Source of the DNA: Alphaproteobacteria bacterium
GTDB lineage: Bacteria > Pseudomonadota > Alphaproteobacteria > Sphingomonadales > Emcibacteraceae
Direction of reading: 5' to 3'
Length of the DNA: 64,000 bases
Assembly (NCBI GenBank): GCA_020446675.1
Contig: JAGREE010000007.1
Location: 53,753 to 117,752, forward strand
Shown here: positions 36,987 through 46,590 of the stretch, one piece after another
Numbering within the stretch: position 1 is the first letter of the stretch
Layout: every line of letters starts with the position of its first letter
Position numbers and translations under genes: made by a program
Notes under the pieces: generated by a model
The model's input: only the letters and a program-made list of their open reading frames with translations
Database searches by the model: none
What the model was told of the DNA's origin: nothing

Positions 36987-37556
36987 ATGAACAAAAAAAA
37001 TAAAAAAATTAAGATAACTAAAGACTATATTCAGAAAGCAGCCTATCGCTACCTTGAAAGATATGCAACAACGGAAGCGAATTTAAAATTTATTCTGAAT
37101 AGAAAAATTGATCGACAACTGGTTAATAGTGATAATCCAGAGGATTTAAGGAGAGAAGCCCGAATATGGGTGTTGGATACAATTAAAAAATGTGTCGCAC
37201 TAGGGTTGGTGAATGACCAGCTTTACGGGGAAGCAAAAATAAATTCCTATCTGAATTCGGGAAATTCACTAAATATTGCGAAAAAGAAACTGAAATCCAA
37301 AGGACTTTCAACACAATTAATTTCAGAAATGATCACCGATATAGAAGAAAAAACACCAGAGATTAATTTTATCAGCGCTATAAAATATGCAAAAAAAAGA
37401 CGGTTTGGTCCCTTTCGGATCAGAAAAGCTAAAGAGGATACAGAAAGAAAAGAGCAGGCCTCCATGGCAAGAGCAGGCTTTTTATATGAAGAAATTATAA
37501 GGGTTTTAAAGGCGGACAGCGAAGAATTGGAAAATATTCTCTATGAAAATAAATAA
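36987..37556 (+). CDS. recX: Regulatory protein RecX
   Basis: A 189-residue, highly basic helical protein of the RecX family, which restrains RecA filaments. RecX three-helix repeats are visible: YIQKAAYRYLERYATTEANL near the N-terminus, then VALGLVNDQLYGEAKINSYL and SLNIAKKKLKSKGLS. recA is not in this window. The start follows a weak ribosome site; the end overlaps the MFS gene by 14 bases, implying coupled translation. Confidence 0.88.
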   Translation: MNKKNKKIKITKDYIQKAAYRYLERYATTEANLKFILNRKIDRQLVNSDNPEDLRREARIWVLDTIKKCVALGLVNDQLYGEAKINSYLNSGNSLNIAKKKLKSKGLSTQLISEMITDIEEKTPEINFISAIKYAKKRRFGPFRIRKAKEDTERKEQASMARAGFLYEEIIRVLKADSEELENILYENK

Positions 37557-38712
37557 CCTTGCTTTTTTAAAGCTTTCGGCCAATTACACCAGCCTTTATT
37601 TTTACCTTGGTATTATGACCCCGTTCTGGGGTATGTGGCTCAGAAACAAAGGATTATCCCCAAGCGAGATCGGCATCATTATCGCGCTTCCGTATATTAT
37701 GAAAATCATTATAGTTCCGCTGGTCAGTCAGGCAGCTGACCGCAGGGATGAATATTGGCGGCCGCTTCTGATTTCAGTGTGTTGCGGAACATTATTTTCG
37801 ACATTCTATTTTTTTGATTTGAATTTCTGGACACTGCTTTTAACAACTTTTCTGGTAAATTTATTTGTGCCTGCGATCACACCGCTTCTTGAAACCATTA
37901 CAGTAAGCCAGACGGTAAAGCACAATCTGAATTATGGCCGTATCCGCTCATTCGGGTCATTTTCATTTATTGCGAGCTCAGTCGCAATTGGATTATTTTT
38001 AAAATCAAATTCTATAAATGATGTCATCTGGATCGTTTATGGCACCTTGTTGCTTATGATTATTACGACCTATAATCTGCCGCGCGGAAATAAAAAAATC
38101 CTTAAGGATAATAACCAAATAGCTTCCCCCATAAGATTTTTACTGAGCAGCGGAGAGTTTATCTGGTTCCTGGTCATCGTCGGCCTGCTACAGATGAGCC
38201 ATGGAGTTTATTATTCAATGGGCAGCATTTACTGGCAGGAAAATGGCATCAGCGAGGATATTATCGGTCTGTTGTGGGGGGCGGGAGTAATCGCCGAAAT
38301 TCTCCTTTTTATCTTTTGTAACAACCTGATCAAAAAATATCCTGTTTTCATTATTTTTGCCGTTATTGGATTTTTTGGAATGTTGCGCTGGTTTATTTTT
38401 TCAACAACATTTTATCTGCCGGTTTTGTTCTCTGTACAGCTTTTACATGGTCTTACCTTTGGTGCCAGTCATCTTGCCGCCATTCATTATCTGGGCAATA
38501 AAATAGATGGTGGTTGCGGTGGAACGGCTCAAAGCCTTTATTCTTCGCTGCCCCTCGGATTGGGTATGGGGCTTGCGACCTATATAGGCGGGGTTGTTTA
38601 TGAAAGTGCAGCGGGCGGTGCCTATATTGTTATGAGCCTGTTTTGTGCATTGGCGTTTTTACAATCCGTATTTTATTTTTATCGCAAAAAATTGTCTTTT
38701 TATCCCAATTAA
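37543..38712 (+). CDS. MFS transporter, LacY/PPP-like
   Basis: A 389-residue transporter with twelve hydrophobic segments of the MFS_1-like group related to HcaT and LacY. The N-terminus reads LYFYLGIMTPFWGMWLRNKG, and the short loop after TM2 is VSQAADRRDEYWRPLL. Substrates in the group range from phenylpropionate to nucleosides; none can be assigned. It overlaps the end of recX, a pairing with no obvious functional logic. Confidence 0.88.
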   Translation: MKINNLAFLKLSANYTSLYFYLGIMTPFWGMWLRNKGLSPSEIGIIIALPYIMKIIIVPLVSQAADRRDEYWRPLLISVCCGTLFSTFYFFDLNFWTLLLTTFLVNLFVPAITPLLETITVSQTVKHNLNYGRIRSFGSFSFIASSVAIGLFLKSNSINDVIWIVYGTLLLMIITTYNLPRGNKKILKDNNQIASPIRFLLSSGEFIWFLVIVGLLQMSHGVYYSMGSIYWQENGISEDIIGLLWGAGVIAEILLFIFCNNLIKKYPVFIIFAVIGFFGMLRWFIFSTTFYLPVLFSVQLLHGLTFGASHLAAIHYLGNKIDGGCGGTAQSLYSSLPLGLGMGLATYIGGVVYESAAGGAYIVMSLFCALAFLQSVFYFYRKKLSFYPN

Positions 38713-38796
38713 AAAAAATAGCGTCAGGTTTTTAAATCTGCTGCGTATTATGAGTACATGACTTGTGGGAATGGGATAAAATTTTTGGAGATTAAA

Positions 38797-39279
38797 ATGA
38801 CTAAATCTATTTATATAATTACCGGTGTGCTGGCCCTAACCTTCACAGGCGTTGCGATGTCTCAAGAAAGAGGTCGTGGCATGTCAATGATGGATACAAA
38901 TAAAAACGGTACTGTTGAGAAATCAGAATTTTCGGCAATGATGGACAAACGGTTTACTGAAACAGATAAAAATGGTGGTGGCATCACACTTGATGAATAT
39001 AAGGCAAAAGCCAAAGCTGACCGTGAAGCGATGATGGCCAAACGCAAGGAAATGGCAGAAGAAAACAAAGCGGACCGTGAAAAGCGCGCTGATGAGCGCT
39101 TACAAAAACGCTTTGAAAGCATGGATGCTGATAAAAATGGTACAATTTCAGCCGAAGAGTATAAAGCGGCCGGTGAAAAAATGTTTGATCGTATGGACCG
39201 TAATGGTGACGGTATCCTGAATGATCGTCGTGATCGTGGTGACAGAATGCGCGATAAGCCACGTGCAATGCGTAACTAA
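38797..39279 (+). CDS. EF-hand calcium-binding protein, secreted
   Basis: A 160-residue protein with a Sec signal peptide (MTKSIYIITGVLALTFTGVA, then MSQ) and four EF-hand-like loops: DTNKNGTVEKSE, ETDKNGGGITLDE, DADKNGTISAEE and DRNGDGILNDRRD. A charged helix with many Lys, Arg and Glu residues separates the pairs. It probably binds Ca in the periplasm. I chose the ATG at 38797, with TTGGAG upstream and the signal peptide at the very start, over the ATG at 38758. Confidence 0.88.
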   Translation: MTKSIYIITGVLALTFTGVAMSQERGRGMSMMDTNKNGTVEKSEFSAMMDKRFTETDKNGGGITLDEYKAKAKADREAMMAKRKEMAEENKADREKRADERLQKRFESMDADKNGTISAEEYKAAGEKMFDRMDRNGDGILNDRRDRGDRMRDKPRAMRN

Positions 39280-39303
39280 TTCATATCTAATGTCCCGTGC
39301 GTC

Positions 39304-39327
39304 TAAGAATTACCCCATAAATTCTTA
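39304..39327. other. Inverted repeat ahead of the terminator
   Basis: TAAGAATT (39304-39311) and AATTCTTA (39320-39327) form a perfect 8-bp stem without a T-run, just upstream of the stronger terminator; it may protect the EF-hand message end. Confidence 0.5.
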
Positions 39328-39342
39328 AACGTATCACTAATA

Positions 39343-39370
39343 GGCGGGAATTTATTCCCGCCTTTTTTTT
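39343..39370 (+). terminator. Intrinsic terminator after the EF-hand gene
   Basis: GGCGGGAA (39343-39350), loop TTTA, TTCCCGCC (39355-39362), then eight T. It separates the EF-hand gene from dapA. Confidence 0.93.
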
Positions 39371-39461
39371 GTTTAAATTCACCGCTATAACCATATATGC
39401 TTGCAGTGTTGCCCTATGCGGCTTATTTTGCAGTTAAAATACAGAAAATTGGAGCATTAAT

Positions 39462-40343
39462 ATGTTTGGCGGATCAATCCCGGCCCTTATCACACCCTTT
39501 AAAAATCGTGAGTTCGATGAAGAAACGTATCGAAAATTTGTCAGCTGGCAAATAGAGCAGGGGTCCACCGGCGTTGTTCCATGCGGCACAACGGGCGAAT
39601 CCCCGACCCTTGATCACGCGGAACACAGGGCCGTTACCGAAGCCTGCATTGATGAAGTGGCGGGACGTGTACCGGTGCTGGCCGGTTGTGGATCAAATTC
39701 CACCCGCGAGGCCATTGGCCTGACAAGGCACGCGAAAGAGGCGGGTGCCGACGGCGCGCTCATTGTTACGCCCTATTATAATAAACCAAATCAGGAAGGC
39801 ATGTTTCAGCATTTCAAAGCCATTAATGACGCTGTCAGCCTGCCGATTATTATTTATAATATTCCGGGTCGCAGTGTTGTCGATATGAGCGTGGAGACAA
39901 TGGCAAGATGTTACCGCGAACTTGAAAATGTAATCGGGGTTAAGGACGCGACGGGCAATCTGGCACGGGTGCCGCTGCAGCGTGCCGCCTGTGGCAAGGG
40001 GTTTATTCAGCTTTCCGGCGAGGATCAGACAGCCCTGGCCTTTAATGCCCATGGTGGTGTCGGCTGCATTTCGGTGACGGCCAATGTTGCGCCAAAACTG
40101 GTTGCCGACTTTCAAAAGGCTTCATTATCGGGGGATCACAAAAAAGCACTTGAGCTTGAAGACAAACTTACAGCGCTTCATGATGTTATGTTTATCGAAC
40201 CCAGTCCGGGGCCCGTTAAATATGCGGCATCACTTCTTGGGCTTTGCCTTCCTGATATGCGTCTGCCACTGGTGCCAATAAGTGATGCGACAAAAGCAAA
40301 AATAAGAGCCGCCATGATAGGAGCAGGGCTGCTGGAAAAATAA
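39462..40343 (+). CDS. dapA: 4-hydroxy-tetrahydrodipicolinate synthase
   Basis: A 293-residue TIM-barrel aldolase that condenses pyruvate with aspartate semialdehyde on the lysine/diaminopimelate route. Diagnostic motifs: [29 protein letters not shown] with the catalytic tyrosine (near 133), [11 protein letters not shown], and the Schiff-base lysine in [12 protein letters not shown] (near 161). It heads dapA - smpB - UDG with tight spacing (one base to smpB). Confidence 0.97.
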   Translation: MFGGSIPALITPFKNREFDEETYRKFVSWQIEQGSTGVVPCGTTGESPTLDHAEHRAVTEACIDEVAGRVPVLAGCGSNSTREAIGLTRHAKEAGADGALIVTPYYNKPNQEGMFQHFKAINDAVSLPIIIYNIPGRSVVDMSVETMARCYRELENVIGVKDATGNLARVPLQRAACGKGFIQLSGEDQTALAFNAHGGVGCISVTANVAPKLVADFQKASLSGDHKKALELEDKLTALHDVMFIEPSPGPVKYAASLLGLCLPDMRLPLVPISDATKAKIRAAMIGAGLLEK

Positions 40344-40344
40344 T

Positions 40345-40818
40345 ATGGCAAATGATAAAAAAAACAGTGCCTATAAGGTTATCGCGCTGAACCGTAAGGC
40401 ACGGCATAATTATATAATCGAAGAGGAAATTGAAGCCGGTGTCGTACTAAGCGGATCGGAAGTGAAATCGCTTCGTGCCGGTGAAAGCAATATTACCGAC
40501 AGCTACGCGGAGGTGAAGGACGGCGAAGTTTTTCTGATCAATGCCTATATCAAGGAATATGAACAGGCAAACCGCTTTAACCACAGTGCTCGGCGGGTCA
40601 GAAAACTGCTTCTTCACCGTAAGCAGATCAATAAAATGATGGCGGCCGTTCAGCGCAAGGGTATGACACTTGTAACATTAAAACTTTATTTTAACGATAA
40701 GAACCGGGCCAAGGTTCTTCTTGGGCTTGCCCGGGGTAAAAAGCTTCACGACAAACGCGCTTCCGATAAGGAACGGGACTGGAACCGCCAAAAAGAACGG
40801 CTGTTAAAAGACGGGTAA
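40345..40818 (+). CDS. smpB: SsrA-binding protein SmpB
   Basis: A 157-residue SmpB, partner of tmRNA in rescuing stalled ribosomes. Signature segments: [20 protein letters not shown] near the N-terminus, [18 protein letters not shown], and the basic C-terminal tail with [20 protein letters not shown]. The dapA-smpB neighbourhood is common in Alphaproteobacteria. I did not find the tmRNA gene in this window. Confidence 0.97.
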   Translation: MANDKKNSAYKVIALNRKARHNYIIEEEIEAGVVLSGSEVKSLRAGESNITDSYAEVKDGEVFLINAYIKEYEQANRFNHSARRVRKLLLHRKQINKMMAAVQRKGMTLVTLKLYFNDKNRAKVLLGLARGKKLHDKRASDKERDWNRQKERLLKDG

Positions 40819-40837
40819 AAAAACGGGGAACAGGCGG

Positions 40838-41422
40838 ATGTCAGCTTTATCACTGGACGATTTTCTAAACGAGATCAGAGCCTGTAAAATCTGTGAAAAG
40901 TCATTGCCAGATGGCGTAAGACCGGTTCTTCGCGCTGGCGCGGGGGCAAAAATTCTCGTTGTCGGGCAGGCGCCGGGCCGCCGCGTTCATGCAAGCGGTA
41001 TTCCCTTTGACGATCCAAGCGGCGATCGGCTTCGTGACTGGATGGGCGTGGATAAGGATATTTTTTACGACACTTCCAAAATCAATATAGTGCCGATGGG
41101 TTTTTGCTATCCCGGAACGGGAAAAAGCGGTGATTTACCCCCCAGAAAGGAATGCGCCGATGCCTGGCGCGCGTCATTGATGGAAAAACTGACGTCCGTT
41201 GAGCTTACCCTGGTGATTGGTCAGTATGCCATTGACTGGCATCTTGGGAACCGGCGCAAAAAAACACTGACCGATACGGTCCGTACCTGGCGGGAATATT
41301 GGCCAGATCATGTCGTGCTGCCCCATCCCAGCCCGCGTAATAATATCTGGCTTCGAAAGAATGACTGGTTCGAAGCAGAAATCCTCCCTCCGCTCAAGAA
41401 ACGGATTAGGGAGCTTTTGTGA
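40838..41422 (+). CDS. Uracil-DNA glycosylase family protein
   Basis: A 194-residue protein of the UDG fold. Motif 1 appears as ILVVGQAPGRRVHASGIPFD and motif 2 as VLPHPSPRNNIWLRKNDWFE; a CKIC pair lies near the N-terminus, but the full four-cysteine iron-sulfur set of family 4/5 enzymes cannot be seen. It may excise uracil or another base, or have a different activity on this fold. It follows smpB by 19 bases. Confidence 0.85.
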   Translation: MSALSLDDFLNEIRACKICEKSLPDGVRPVLRAGAGAKILVVGQAPGRRVHASGIPFDDPSGDRLRDWMGVDKDIFYDTSKINIVPMGFCYPGTGKSGDLPPRKECADAWRASLMEKLTSVELTLVIGQYAIDWHLGNRRKKTLTDTVRTWREYWPDHVVLPHPSPRNNIWLRKNDWFEAEILPPLKKRIRELL

Positions 41423-41518
41423 AATTACTGATGTGAGTTCTGTCTGCTTTGATTTTATGAGAATAAGCAGCAGTTTTTAGTAATAACGATTTCTAAAAAC
41501 ACATTATTTCCATCTATT

Positions 41519-41556
41519 ATCTTGACATCAAGATTTATTTATCTTTATATCAAGAT
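41519..41556. promoter_or_regulatory. Two MarR-type operators upstream of the regulator
   Basis: Site 1, ATCTTGACATCAAGAT (41519-41534), is a perfect palindrome with 7-base arms. Site 2, ATCTTTATATCAAGAT (41541-41556), differs by one base in one arm. Centres are 22 bases apart, two helical turns, so dimers would sit on one face. Site 2 ends 20 bases before the marR start codon. Confidence 0.85.
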
Positions 41557-41576
41557 AATAGTTAAAGGATTTTAAA

Positions 41577-42097
41577 TGAGTGATAGCATAGATCAATTTT
41601 TTTCCGAGTGGTCATCCCAGGATACAACACTCCCTGATTTAACGAAGGAAATGCAATATATTTACCGTATTGCAAAAATAAGTCGAATTTTGGGGGAACG
41701 GCTGGATCAGACCTGTAATTTGTTTGGGATTACCCGCTCCCAGTTTGAAGCAATGGCTGTATTACGTCGGCTCCATCCTAAAGCTTTAAACGCGCAGGAA
41801 ATAATGCAAGCCAGTATGCTTACTTCAGGCTCAGTAACAGCAATGATCAATCAACTGTTAAATGCCGGTCTGGTGAAGCGCAAAGCAGACCCTGAGGACG
41901 CCCGTCGCATCCAAATTACATTGACAACTAAAGGGATCAGGATAATTGAGGCAGCTCTGAAAGACCGAATAAATGATAATAAAAAACTGGCTAATTTGCT
42001 TACTATGGATGATCGGCGACAAATGAATGATCTAATGAGAGACTTGCTTACTAAACTAGAAAAATCAGGCAACAATTATGATCAAGAACATGCGTGA
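41577..42097 (+). CDS. MarR family transcriptional regulator
   Basis: A winged-helix regulator of about 173 residues. The DNA-recognition helix lies in LNAQEIMQASMLTSGSVTAM (near 72-91), and the wing in AGLVKRKADPEDARRIQITL, the usual MarR signature. The start codon is the ATG that follows AAAGGATTTTAA, at about 41576-41577. Its own promoter region carries two matched palindromes, which predicts autoregulation and control of the overlapping arylamine acetyltransferase gene. The ligand is probably a small aromatic compound, as for many MarR proteins. Confidence 0.92.
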
Positions 42098-42926
42098 TAT
42101 ATCTATCAGTTTAGAATTCCCGGTAAATGAATATCTCAATCGCATTGGATTACTTTTTTTGCCTGAAGCAAATGAGGAAGGACTAAATGCTTTGGTGAAA
42201 GCGCACACCTATGCAATTCCATTTGAAAATCTGGATACTCTGGCAGGAGAGAGGGTCCGACTGGATGTGGGATCAATACTGGAAAAGTTATTAAAACAGA
42301 ATCGTGGCGGTTACTGCTTTGAACTGAATGGACTGATGAAGATGGCTCTGAATTATGCAGGGTTCGAGGTTCACTCATTTCTTTCGCGCGTTACTTATCG
42401 GCGCAATAATCCGGGACCACTTTCCCACGAGGTTCTTATTGTTAAATGTAACGGGAAAGACTGGCTGGTGGACACAGGTTTTGGTGGGCCGGGCCTGACT
42501 GTACCCATGAAACTGGTTGCAGATAAAATTTATGAGCAGGCGGGTGCTCGGTTTCTTTTGAGTTTGCAACCCGATGATACTTTATTATTACAGCGTGAAA
42601 TCGCCGGAGTATGGGTAGGTCTTTATCTAATATCGAAAGAGCTGGCAACGCCGCTTGATATAGAAATGTCTAATTATTTCGTTTCGACCTATCCTAACTC
42701 TCCATTCAGAAACCGCTTCATGTGTGTTAAAACTGATGAAAATGGTATGTGGAAAATTGAAAATTTTGATCTTATCCGACTTAATTCCCGCCATGAGATT
42801 GTACAAAGCAGCAGCTTGAACAATCATCAGGACTTTGAAGAAGCAATAAACTCTGTTTTTGGGTTAACGGTTCCAATTGAAATTGCAACTAAAGCCTGGT
42901 TAAAAGTGAAAGAGAATTGTTCGTAG
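42078..42926 (+). CDS. nat: Arylamine N-acetyltransferase
   Basis: A 282-residue enzyme with the complete Cys-His-Asp triad of the family: RGGYCFELNGL (Cys near 79), PLSHEVLIV (His near 118) and WLVDTGFGGPG (Asp near 133). It moves acetyl from acetyl-CoA to aromatic amines or hydrazines. The start at 42078 overlaps the marR end by 20 bases; an ATG at 42090 is also possible. The pairing with MarR suggests an aromatic-inducible detoxification or modification unit. Confidence 0.94.
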   Translation: MIKNMRDISISLEFPVNEYLNRIGLLFLPEANEEGLNALVKAHTYAIPFENLDTLAGERVRLDVGSILEKLLKQNRGGYCFELNGLMKMALNYAGFEVHSFLSRVTYRRNNPGPLSHEVLIVKCNGKDWLVDTGFGGPGLTVPMKLVADKIYEQAGARFLLSLQPDDTLLLQREIAGVWVGLYLISKELATPLDIEMSNYFVSTYPNSPFRNRFMCVKTDENGMWKIENFDLIRLNSRHEIVQSSSLNNHQDFEEAINSVFGLTVPIEIATKAWLKVKENCS

Positions 42927-42934
42927 AATTACTA

Positions 42935-44197
42935 TCAGCTGTTTCCTACATCTTTTCTATAGTCTTCCAGCACGTCTGACAGAAGCTGGATATCGCTTTC
43001 AAATGTTTCGGGCAGGAGGGGGCCGAAACTGAACCTGAACATATTCATATAGGGGCTGACGTAATCCGGGTCCTTGGAGTGGGGGCGGCCCATATCGCAG
43101 TCCCGCCCGGCGAGGATCGCCGCACCCCGTTTATAAAGCCGCCGGTTAAATTCATCACAGTTCATGCCTTTGGGGAGCCTGATCCAGTGATAAAAGCCAC
43201 CATTTCCGGTAAAGACGTCCAGACCCATTTTTTCAAAAGCTTCCTTATATCTTTGTCGTTGCCAGTTATAATGTTCTTCTATGGCTTTGCGCTGTTTGGC
43301 GACCCGGTCCGGCTTCATAAGCTCGACCGCATACATTTGGCTGGGGTGGGATACCCCGCCCATACCGAAGGAGCTGAAATTTGAAAGCGTTTCAATATTC
43401 TTTTTGGACGCAATAATCCAGCCGACACGAATGCCGGGGCTTTGAAGGCCCTTGGTACAGGCCCCTGAAAGAAATATATTGGAATTATCAAGGTCCTTGA
43501 CATACTGCAAGCCGCTGACTGACGGGGAATGGAACATTTCATAAGCTTCATCAAGCAATATCCCGTTCCGCGGGCTTTCCGCCATGTGCATGAGGTCTTC
43601 CAGTTCTGCGCCGGCCCGCGCATGCCCGGTCGGGTTGCTGGGGTTTGAAATGACCGGAAAAAGCATTGTTTTGTGATTGAGGCCCGTGCGGTCAAAATAT
43701 TCCGCATTGGTCGGATGAAAATTATTCTCCGGCGTCATAGTAACCGTTTTCCAGTCAGCCTTGGTCTGGGTCAGGATATCAAGATAGGCCGGCCATTCGA
43801 CATTGCCAATGCGGACCTGGATATCCTTTTTCAGGAACGCCAGAACGGTATAGATGCCCGGGCGCCCACCGGCAAAAACCATCACATTATCCGGGGTAAT
43901 GTTTGAGCCGTAATAAGTATTGTAATAATTGACAATGGCTTCCCGAAGCAGCGGATGACCCCAGGCTTTGGGATAAAACCGGTCTTCCCACGTCACATCG
44001 ACCGAAGAGGGAAGGGATGGGCCATTGAACTTTTCCAGCGGTGTGGTGAGCGGAAAGCCCTGTGACCACGGGTGTGTGCCTTCGGTTCCCATGAATGCGC
44101 CGAAGGCATCCTTAAACGCATAAAGCGTTTCATAAATGCCCATGGGCGGCACGTTATCATTTAAAAAAGAGTTTGTGTTTTTGAATGCAGTTGTCAT
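42935..44197 (-). CDS. PLP-dependent aminotransferase, class I/II
   Basis: A 420-residue fold-I enzyme. VMVFAGGRPGIYTVLAFL binds the PLP phosphate, ISNPSNPTGHARAG carries the conserved Asn, ILLDEAYEMF the Asp, and SGACTKGLQSPGIRVGWIIA the PLP lysine and Arg. The C-terminal arginine that binds the substrate carboxylate is probably in MNMFRFSFGPL. Substrate specificity cannot be read. It is a single gene, convergent with nat. Confidence 0.9.
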   Translation of the reverse strand: MTTAFKNTNSFLNDNVPPMGIYETLYAFKDAFGAFMGTEGTHPWSQGFPLTTPLEKFNGPSLPSSVDVTWEDRFYPKAWGHPLLREAIVNYYNTYYGSNITPDNVMVFAGGRPGIYTVLAFLKKDIQVRIGNVEWPAYLDILTQTKADWKTVTMTPENNFHPTNAEYFDRTGLNHKTMLFPVISNPSNPTGHARAGAELEDLMHMAESPRNGILLDEAYEMFHSPSVSGLQYVKDLDNSNIFLSGACTKGLQSPGIRVGWIIASKKNIETLSNFSSFGMGGVSHPSQMYAVELMKPDRVAKQRKAIEEHYNWQRQRYKEAFEKMGLDVFTGNGGFYHWIRLPKGMNCDEFNRRLYKRGAAILAGRDCDMGRPHSKDPDYVSPYMNMFRFSFGPLLPETFESDIQLLSDVLEDYRKDVGNS

Positions 44198-44389
44198 GTC
44201 CTTCTGAACCCCTCAAAACCGATGTCCATTCTATTTAACCCGAAACCGATTTTTTTACCAAGCGATATTATGCACTTGCCGGGGATCAGGGCGGAAAATC
44301 TGGTCGTGAGTTTGGGGTCATCTAAGCCGACGACAAATTTGTTAGTGGGGCTTTTATTTCCACTATCTGAGTGTGCCGGGTCGCTGAAT

Positions 44390-46249
44390 TTAAATCTCTT
44401 CCATTAGGCATTCAAAATCCTGATTAGAAACCGGTTGGCAATAATCAGGCCATCCATTTGTCCGCCAATAGGAAGGCATGCCATATCTGGTTCTGATCTG
44501 CTTAAATCTGGGGCTGTTTTGAATAGGGGCAAATACAGGTGACCAATGATTTGCCAGGGCATCATGATTTACATTTTCGATATTCAGTCCTGCTTCCTTC
44601 TCCAGAAAATTCAGGGCTAAATCATAGTTGTTAATTTTTGCCGCCAAAGCAGCATAAACAATACCTGCAAAAATATTATCCGCATTTACCTCTTGCGGGT
44701 TTTTATCATAATATCCGACTATTTTTATAAGGTAAGCATTTAAAGTCTCGCTATCGGCCATAGCGTTCACCAAATCTGAATTGAAAAACATTGGTTCGTT
44801 TGTTTTATTATGGATAATAAGCCGTGTTAAATACCCTTGTGTTTTTTCAATTTCGTCTTCTTTTATCCCCGCGATTAATCGCACACCATAAGGAAAAAAT
44901 GAACTATCGCCCGCAATCTCTATACTTTTATCAAAGTAATATAACCCTTCCTCAGTCCGGTTTAAACTGTGAAGCACTGTCCCTGAAGCCAGATTATAAA
45001 TAGTGCCAAGCGGATCTAAAATCACAGATGTTTCCGTATAAGGCAGGGCTTCTGAAAATTTACCGGTGCGCAGTAACAATTGGCTATATTGAGAGCGTGC
45101 TTCAGTATTTTTAGGGTCAAATTGCAGTGCTAAAAGATACTGTTCCTCCGCCTCTTTCCAATGATACTTATCTTTTAAAATATCCCCTAAAGCGCCATGA
45201 GCCAGGCTGGAGGTTGAATCAATATCTAACGCCCGTCGCGCCGCTTCTTCACCTAAATACATTCCTGTTAAAGTGCTCTCAATATCATGGTAGTAATAGG
45301 CAAGTGTATGGGCCTGAGCCAGTAATCCCCAGGCTGTCGCATACTCCGGCTCGAGTTTTGTGGCTTGATTAAGCAAGGTAAGGGCTTTACTCAAATTTTC
45401 AACGCCTCTTCTTGACATCAACATCTTACTCTCAAGATAAAGGTCGTAAACTTTCATATTTTCTGTGCGGTTGGAAATGAGCGTAGGCGTAACGGCAAGG
45501 TCCAGTTCTATGGCAAGATTATCGGAAATAGCATTTGCGATATCCTCCTGAACTACAAAAATATCCTTTAATAATCTGTCAAATGTTTCTGACCAGACAT
45601 TAAACCCGTCACTGGTTCTGATTAACTGTACCGAAATTCTGACTTTCTCACCCTGTTTGCGGACAGAGCCCTCTAAAATATGATTTACCCCCAATGTTTC
45701 ACCGATTGCCTTTAAATCCTGATTTTGGCCTCTAAAAGAAAAGGACGAGGTCCGCCCGGATACTTTAAGCTCTGGAATTTTCGACAAAACAGTTAAAAGT
45801 TCTTCCGACAACCCATCGGAGAAATATTGGTCATTATCATTTCCCGACATATTAACGAAGGGTAATACAGCAATAGAATTTTCAGTAACAATCAGGTCCA
45901 TATCGCTACTGGGTGAATTGCTCCAGAACTGGACGCCAATCACTAAAACGAGAAAGCCGATGATAAGGTAATTAATTTTTTGCCCGGTGGATTTAAGAAT
46001 TGAAACTTCTTTATCTATCTCCTTGGTTTTTTTGATCCCTTCCGGCGTTAACTCAAAAGCCCAGGTCATCATAAGCGTTATCGGAAAAATAATAACCAGC
46101 AGAACCAAAACAACCTTGCCAAACCAATCCGGCAACTCAAGTATAGGGTTGATGACGTCTACAAACTGCAAAATGAGCCAACCCATCATTAAATAAGCTA
46201 TCGCAACTTTAAAAACATTTCGCCGCTGTAATTCAGATAAATAATTCAA
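44390..46249 (-). CDS. Membrane-anchored TPR protein with FlgO/TolB-like domain
   Basis: A 619-residue protein. The N-terminus has two or three membrane helices (VAIAYLMMGWLILQFVDVIN, then VVLVLLVIIFPITLMMTWAF, and one near residue 95). A periplasmic segment starting IAVLPFVNMSGNDNDQYFSD, with ILEGSVRKQGEKVRISVQLI, matches the domain seen in many adenylate-cyclase-linked and regulatory TPR proteins. TPR-like repeats run from about 260 to 480. No cyclase domain is present, so the role is unclear, perhaps a scaffold or sensor. It starts with TTG at 46249, preceded by AAGGGAAA. Confidence 0.82.
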   Translation of the reverse strand: MNYLSELQRRNVFKVAIAYLMMGWLILQFVDVINPILELPDWFGKVVLVLLVIIFPITLMMTWAFELTPEGIKKTKEIDKEVSILKSTGQKINYLIIGFLVLVIGVQFWSNSPSSDMDLIVTENSIAVLPFVNMSGNDNDQYFSDGLSEELLTVLSKIPELKVSGRTSSFSFRGQNQDLKAIGETLGVNHILEGSVRKQGEKVRISVQLIRTSDGFNVWSETFDRLLKDIFVVQEDIANAISDNLAIELDLAVTPTLISNRTENMKVYDLYLESKMLMSRRGVENLSKALTLLNQATKLEPEYATAWGLLAQAHTLAYYYHDIESTLTGMYLGEEAARRALDIDSTSSLAHGALGDILKDKYHWKEAEEQYLLALQFDPKNTEARSQYSQLLLRTGKFSEALPYTETSVILDPLGTIYNLASGTVLHSLNRTEEGLYYFDKSIEIAGDSSFFPYGVRLIAGIKEDEIEKTQGYLTRLIIHNKTNEPMFFNSDLVNAMADSETLNAYLIKIVGYYDKNPQEVNADNIFAGIVYAALAAKINNYDLALNFLEKEAGLNIENVNHDALANHWSPVFAPIQNSPRFKQIRTRYGMPSYWRTNGWPDYCQPVSNQDFECLMEEI

Positions 46250-46590
46250 CCCAATTTCCCTTTGTTACGTTCAACACTGTAACACTAAATAAATAAATAA
46301 AATAGAAATACAGTGAAATTTGAGCTTTTCACGTTTGCTGATTAGGACCGGAAAGCCTGGCGGTGATAGCCAGCCCTCCCCACTATTACAGGCAGAGATG
46401 GTTCAATGATTGTTAAGGGGGCATGTTCCAGCCCCATAGAAATGATAACAACATTGAAAAATGAGAAAACAAATATGCCATAAGCTGAATGACTGCTTCC
46501 GACCCATAGCGGACATTGGAGTGGCTTATAGGTGTTATTAACTATTTTACTGTATTTTTTGTCAATATTATATGCATTGGGGTACTTAAA
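46250..46590. other. Intergenic stretch between divergent genes
   Basis: This region should hold promoters for the TPR protein and the pentapeptide protein. The only structure I can support is the dispersed hairpin core at 46493-46515. Confidence 0.6.
46493..46515. repeat. Dispersed hairpin repeat, copy B
   Basis: Exact 23-base match to 1590-1612. Here the arms are shorter, because the flanks no longer pair (about 7 bp). It lies 75 bases before the pentapeptide gene start. Confidence 0.75.

Noticed and set aside
38862..39268. Minus-strand frames over the EF-hand gene
   Set aside because: The plus strand has a signal peptide and four EF-hand loops; the opposite frames are shadows.
46491..46590. 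Start of the pentapeptide protein at 46516
   Set aside because: It would begin inside the dispersed repeat and place 25 extra residues before a good signal peptide; the ATG at 46591 is preferred.
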